From an uncultured Acetatifactor sp. (GTDB taxonomy: Bacteria > Bacillota > Clostridia > Lachnospirales > Lachnospiraceae), in the NCBI GenBank assembly GCA_949840935.1, contig CATKXX010000032.1, positions 1 through 32,903 of the forward strand: DNA of 32,903 nucleotides. Reading direction: 5' to 3'. A model generated the notes under the pieces. It ran no database searches, was not told where the DNA came from, and worked only from the letters and a program-made list of their open reading frames with translations. Below, in pieces: positions 30,530 to 32,903 of the stretch. The position numbers and the translations under genes were made by a program. The number at the start of each line of letters is the position of its first letter. Position 1 is the stretch's first letter.

Positions 30530-30734
30530 TGTCACAGATTCAACCTCATCTGTTGTCGTAAAACTGCCCATTTTCCTGTCACATGGTCAATTGTATACAC
30601 AACTGTCCATTTTGGGTATCCGGCAGTTTTCCGGACGGCACTTTCCATGACATGGTCTGGAACTTTCTGACAATTCACGACACCTCAGTCTCGGTTCCTG
30701 CACGCAGTTGTTCCCCTTCCCTACACAATTCACG
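30530..30734. repeat. transposon end with repeated transposase-binding-like motifs
   Basis: Within ~200 bases of the end there are three pairs of direct repeats: AACTG(C/T)CCATTTT at 30562-30574 and 30601-30612, ACATGGTC at 30581-30588 and 30650-30657, and ACAATTCACG at 30670-30679 and 30725-30734. Arrays of short repeats like these form the complex ends of TniA-type transposons. The region 30530-30852 has no gene other than these sites and the hairpin at 30739. Confidence 0.65.
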
Positions 30735-30738
30735 CAGG

Positions 30739-30768
30739 AAGGCCGCCCGGGACTTCCCGGACGGCCTT
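30739..30768 (-). terminator. strong hairpin downstream of the transposon genes
   Basis: AAGGCCG-C-CCGGG pairs with CCCGG-A-CGGCCTT around an ACTT loop: 12 pairs and one C/A mismatch. It lies 85 bases after the last transposon gene in its reading direction. The T tract on that side is poor, so it may act as a terminator, or as a shield against outside transcription, or both. Confidence 0.5.
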
Positions 30769-30852
30769 TCCCCCACCTTCTGTTTTTTTATTGTCTGTCC
30801 TTCCCGCACAATTCGCCTAGCTGATGTTTTGCGTATAGTTGGTCTGTTCCCT

Positions 30853-31203
30853 TTACAGCCAGTCCCTGCCCGTATATCCCGATAATGCACGCAGGGCATG
30901 CGCAACGGTTACCGCGTCTTCACCGTTCATATGTGCTGACATCCTCTCCCTGTTCCGGGACAGGTCTGACAGACTGCTCAGGTAGCATCCTATTTCGATG
31001 TCCGGTATGCAGATATACTGGCCACTCATGTATCTGCCGATCACTGCGTTTATGCAGCTTCCTTTTCCATAAATGAGGAGTTCTGCCGTTTCCATGCCAT
31101 GGCTCTTTACCATGACTTCCCCCAGCCATCTCTGTTCACGGCCTCCGTCTTCCGCCGGCACGGTGCATACAAACTCCATGCGCCCCTCCGGCCAGACTGT
31201 CAT
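30853..31203 (-). CDS. third transposon gene, unknown product
   Basis: A 116-residue protein. It begins with beta-type sequence (WPEGRMEFVCTVPAEDGGRE), continues with a strand-rich middle (VMVKSHGMETAELLIYGKGS, then YICIPDIEIGCYLSSLSD) and ends in a helical HMNGEDAVTVAHALRAL. The ATG overlaps the TGA of the ATPase gene (ATGA), so it is part of the transposon operon. It does not look like TniQ or a resolvase, and I do not recognise the family. It may be a target-selection or regulatory subunit. Confidence 0.65.
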   Translation of the reverse strand: MTVWPEGRMEFVCTVPAEDGGREQRWLGEVMVKSHGMETAELLIYGKGSCINAVIGRYMSGQYICIPDIEIGCYLSSLSDLSRNRERMSAHMNGEDAVTVAHALRALSGYTGRDWL

Positions 31204-32015
31204 CCCGCGCCTCCCGGAATCTCATGGTCCGCTACGAAACGCACCATATGTTCGTCTACAAGCCGTTTCTGCTTCTGGCAGGCATACATCAGCGTCTTTT
31301 CACACACTCGATTTATCATCCTCGGGACTCCTGATGATATCTTATATATTTCGTCCTCCGCCCCGCTCGTGAATATCTCTTTCCCCGCTCCCGCATATGC
31401 CAGGTGCGCCGCGATATATTTCCCTGTCTCCGCACGGTCCAGACGCCCCAGCACGATGTTCATGTCGATGCGCTGCCTGATGGCCTCATATGCCTGCAGT
31501 TTCAGCCTCTGGTCCCATAATTCCGTCTGCCCTACCAGCACTAGCGACATCGGGCTTGTGGAATCAAAACGGTAGTTCATTAAAAAACGGATCTCCTCCA
31601 GCATGTCCTTTCCCAACAGGTGTGCCTCGTCCAGCACGCACACCACCTTCTTTTTCTGCTCCTGGCAGACCGCACCGATCTCTTTCTGCAGCAACCGTTT
31701 GGAATCCCCGGCGTAAAAATGCGGTTCCAGCCCCAGCTGGCCTAACAGTCCCGCATACAGCCATCTCGGCGTCAGCTTCGAGTCGGACAGGTACAGGAGC
31801 AGGTATTTTTCCTTCCCGAGACGCCCGTCCAGCATCCTTACCAGGGTGGACTTTCCGCATCCCGGCGTTGCCGTCACCACCGCAAACATCTGGTGGTCCA
31901 CAACATATACGAGCCTTCCCAGCGCGTCCTCTGTCCGGGGGGATGTATACAGCCTGTCCACCGGAATGTCCCTTGTAAAGGAAGTATTCTCCATTTCAAA
32001 AAAACTCTCATACAT
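31200..32015 (-). CDS. transposon AAA+ ATPase (ExeA/TniB-like)
   Basis: A 271-residue AAA+ ATPase. Walker A is TATPGCGKST (Lys55); the first Gly of the classical motif is Ala. Walker B is VVCVLDEAHLL, sensor-type LVLVGQTELWD follows, and an arginine-rich C-terminal domain (RQRIDMNIVLGRLDRAETGK). In TniB/TnsC/MuB-type systems such ATPases choose the target and activate the transposase. The ATG at 32015 overlaps the end of the transposase frame by eight bases; the frame is open to 32102 but this part is inside the transposase gene. The ATPase itself appears intact. Confidence 0.88.
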   Translation of the reverse strand: MYESFFEMENTSFTRDIPVDRLYTSPRTEDALGRLVYVVDHQMFAVVTATPGCGKSTLVRMLDGRLGKEKYLLLYLSDSKLTPRWLYAGLLGQLGLEPHFYAGDSKRLLQKEIGAVCQEQKKKVVCVLDEAHLLGKDMLEEIRFLMNYRFDSTSPMSLVLVGQTELWDQRLKLQAYEAIRQRIDMNIVLGRLDRAETGKYIAAHLAYAGAGKEIFTSGAEDEIYKISSGVPRMINRVCEKTLMYACQKQKRLVDEHMVRFVADHEIPGGAG

Positions 32016-32903
32016 GACTCCCGGCCTCCTTCCCATACTCCCCGAAGGAAAGTGCACGCGCCATCTGTCCGTGGTCCTCCTTATATTTCTTTTCCAGTGC
32101 ATCCAGAAGTCTTGACGTTTCCGGGATGTTTCCCGTCATCCCCATGGGCACGGCCGGCACTTTGGACGCAGACGCGCCTATTTCCATCCGGTGCGCCGTG
32201 AGTGGCGCCGCCCCGCGGCAGCACACCCTCACTGTTTCCATATCCATGGGATCATAGGCGATCTCCGCCTCCAGGTTTGCCAGTGCCGCGCTTGCCTCAT
32301 ACCGCACCCCGCCAAGGGAAAAACACCCCGCCTCATCTATCCTGCGGCTCTCATGGTGCAGGAACGCTTCCGCCACCACGGACACATCCAGGAACACAAG
32401 CTCGCGGGCATCCCTCATCCATTCCTGTTCCGGCGTGATCCCGCAACTGGGAACAGACGCGCCCCGGGATTCATAATACTCCCTTATCCCTGCGTGCGCC
32501 TCCTTCTGGTATTCCTGCTCCAGGAAGATCTTCCACCTGCGGTTCAGCTCCTCCACGGAATGTACATGTGCCACACGTATCTCTGCCGTGAACTAATCCA
32601 CCTTCTGGTGGAATTTTTCTATCTTGCCCTTCGACTGGCACGCACCCGGTTTTGCATGGATAATCCTTATCCCAAGCTTCGCGCATGCCCGCCCAAGATG
32701 GTCCGCCGTGTACTGCACCCCGTTGTCAAGGTAGGCGCAGTCAAACCTTCCGGCTTTTAAGACTGCCTTATGGAAGGTATCCTCCACGATCTCCTGTCTC
32801 TGGCTGTCATAAAACTCTGACTGCACGATGTAACGGGAGTGGTCGTCGATCAGCGAGGATAAATAGGTCTTTATGAGCTCCCCGTCTGCCGTCCTTAACT
32901 CCG
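32008..32903 (-). pseudogene. DDE transposase (rve/Mu-type) with in-frame TAG, 5' end outside window
   Basis: The frame runs in from the right edge with a typical rve core: LIDDHSRYIVQSEF, LDNGVQYTADHLGRACAKLG (second catalytic Asp), and CQSKGKIEKFHQKVD (catalytic Glu in KIEKF). Immediately after VD is a TAG (32593-32595). The same frame then continues without shift into the Mu-type C-terminal domain (FTAEIRVAHVHSVEELNRRW, then YDPMDMETVRV) to the real end at 32008. So either one point mutation has broken the gene, or the TAG is read through at some rate. The first catalytic Asp lies outside the window or near its edge. Confidence 0.8.

Larger units (their letters stand above)
30530..32903 (-). 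mobile_element. TniA/TniB-type transposon, one end in the window
   Basis: The element begins at 30530 with TGTCACAGATT, the TGTCA end type of Tn552/Tn5053/Tn7-like transposons. It carries, on the minus strand, a DDE transposase (broken by a TAG), an AAA+ ATPase of the ExeA/TniB kind and a small third gene, each overlapping the next. Its G+C content is visibly higher than that of the conjugation operon, so it is a later arrival. The other end lies beyond the window, so the target duplication (possibly TGATC, 30525-30529) cannot be checked. It interrupts a DUF5688 gene. It has no passenger gene within the window. Confidence 0.85.

Noticed and set aside
32593..32595. TAG in the transposase as evidence for genome-wide stop-codon reassignment.
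   Set aside because: Other genes here end with TAG at the expected places (cpaB, XRE gene at 3470, the 9267 gene), so TAG works as a stop.
1..32903. tRNA genes, rRNA, att sites or a site-specific recombinase that would mark an ICE end.
   Set aside because: None could be seen; the element's ends are probably outside the window.

Overview
The window looks like most of an integrative and conjugative element (or large conjugative plasmid segment) from a gut Clostridia, most likely a Lachnospiraceae relative. The basis is the protein families (MobP/MobL-type relaxase, PrgI, split VirB4, DUF6133, DUF4320, DUF6550, DUF5688), strong AGGAGG ribosome binding sites, frequent TTG/GTG starts and dense one-direction gene packing. 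No tRNA, rRNA, CRISPR array or integrase/recombinase of the element itself was seen, so both element ends probably lie outside the window.

Layout. (1) 1-3.7 kb: an A+T-rich accessory segment. It holds an unassigned family built from a repeated ~110-residue domain with a VLDAG(R/K)YGFV core (three copies in two genes), a small membrane protein and three small XRE-type regulators. Two of the regulators are recent duplicates that share an identical 29-bp upstream repeat. (2) 3.7-28.9 kb: a nearly gapless minus-strand operon, transcribed from the relaxase (28.9 kb) towards a helix-turn-helix protein (3.7 kb). In transcription order it carries: MobP-type relaxase; four unassigned small or mid-size genes; a DUF4406-like protein; the VirD4 coupling protein; a VirB2-like pilin; a DUF6133 small pilin-like protein; a SpoVG-like protein; VirB6/TrbL; a small membrane protein; PrgI (VirB3-like); a C5-cytosine methyltransferase; a full Tad/Flp-type pilus set (A24 prepilin peptidase, CpaB, TadZ-like, TadA/CpaF, TadB, TadC, DUF4320 and TadE-like pilins); a DUF6550 stalk protein; a large Trp-rich secreted protein; VirB4 in two pieces; a membrane-anchored C39 cysteine peptidase; a second, P-loop-degenerate TadZ-like ATPase; and the HTH protein. 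(3) 29.0-30.5 kb, rightwards: a MazF/PemK-domain gene divergent from the relaxase, a probable ~65-nt small RNA with its own consensus promoter and terminator, and the 3' remnant of a DUF5688 gene. (4) 30.5 kb to the end: the left part of a G+C-rich TniA/TniB-type transposon inserted into the DUF5688 gene. Its DDE transposase carries an in-frame TAG.

How the parts fit. The relaxase and VirD4 would process and deliver DNA. VirB6, PrgI, VirB4 and the C39 peptidase form a reduced Gram-positive type IV secretion channel. The Tad genes lie between prgI and virB4, which are usually adjacent. The putative pilin of the secretion module (DUF6133) carries the same prepilin-like GEG(F/Y)(V/I)DTA motif as the DUF4320 pilin of the Tad module. 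The most interesting reading is a hybrid machine: a conjugation apparatus that also builds a Tad-type surface pilus, perhaps for mating contact, tipped or decorated by the Trp-rich secreted protein. That reading is inference; the gene content and order are read directly from the sequence.
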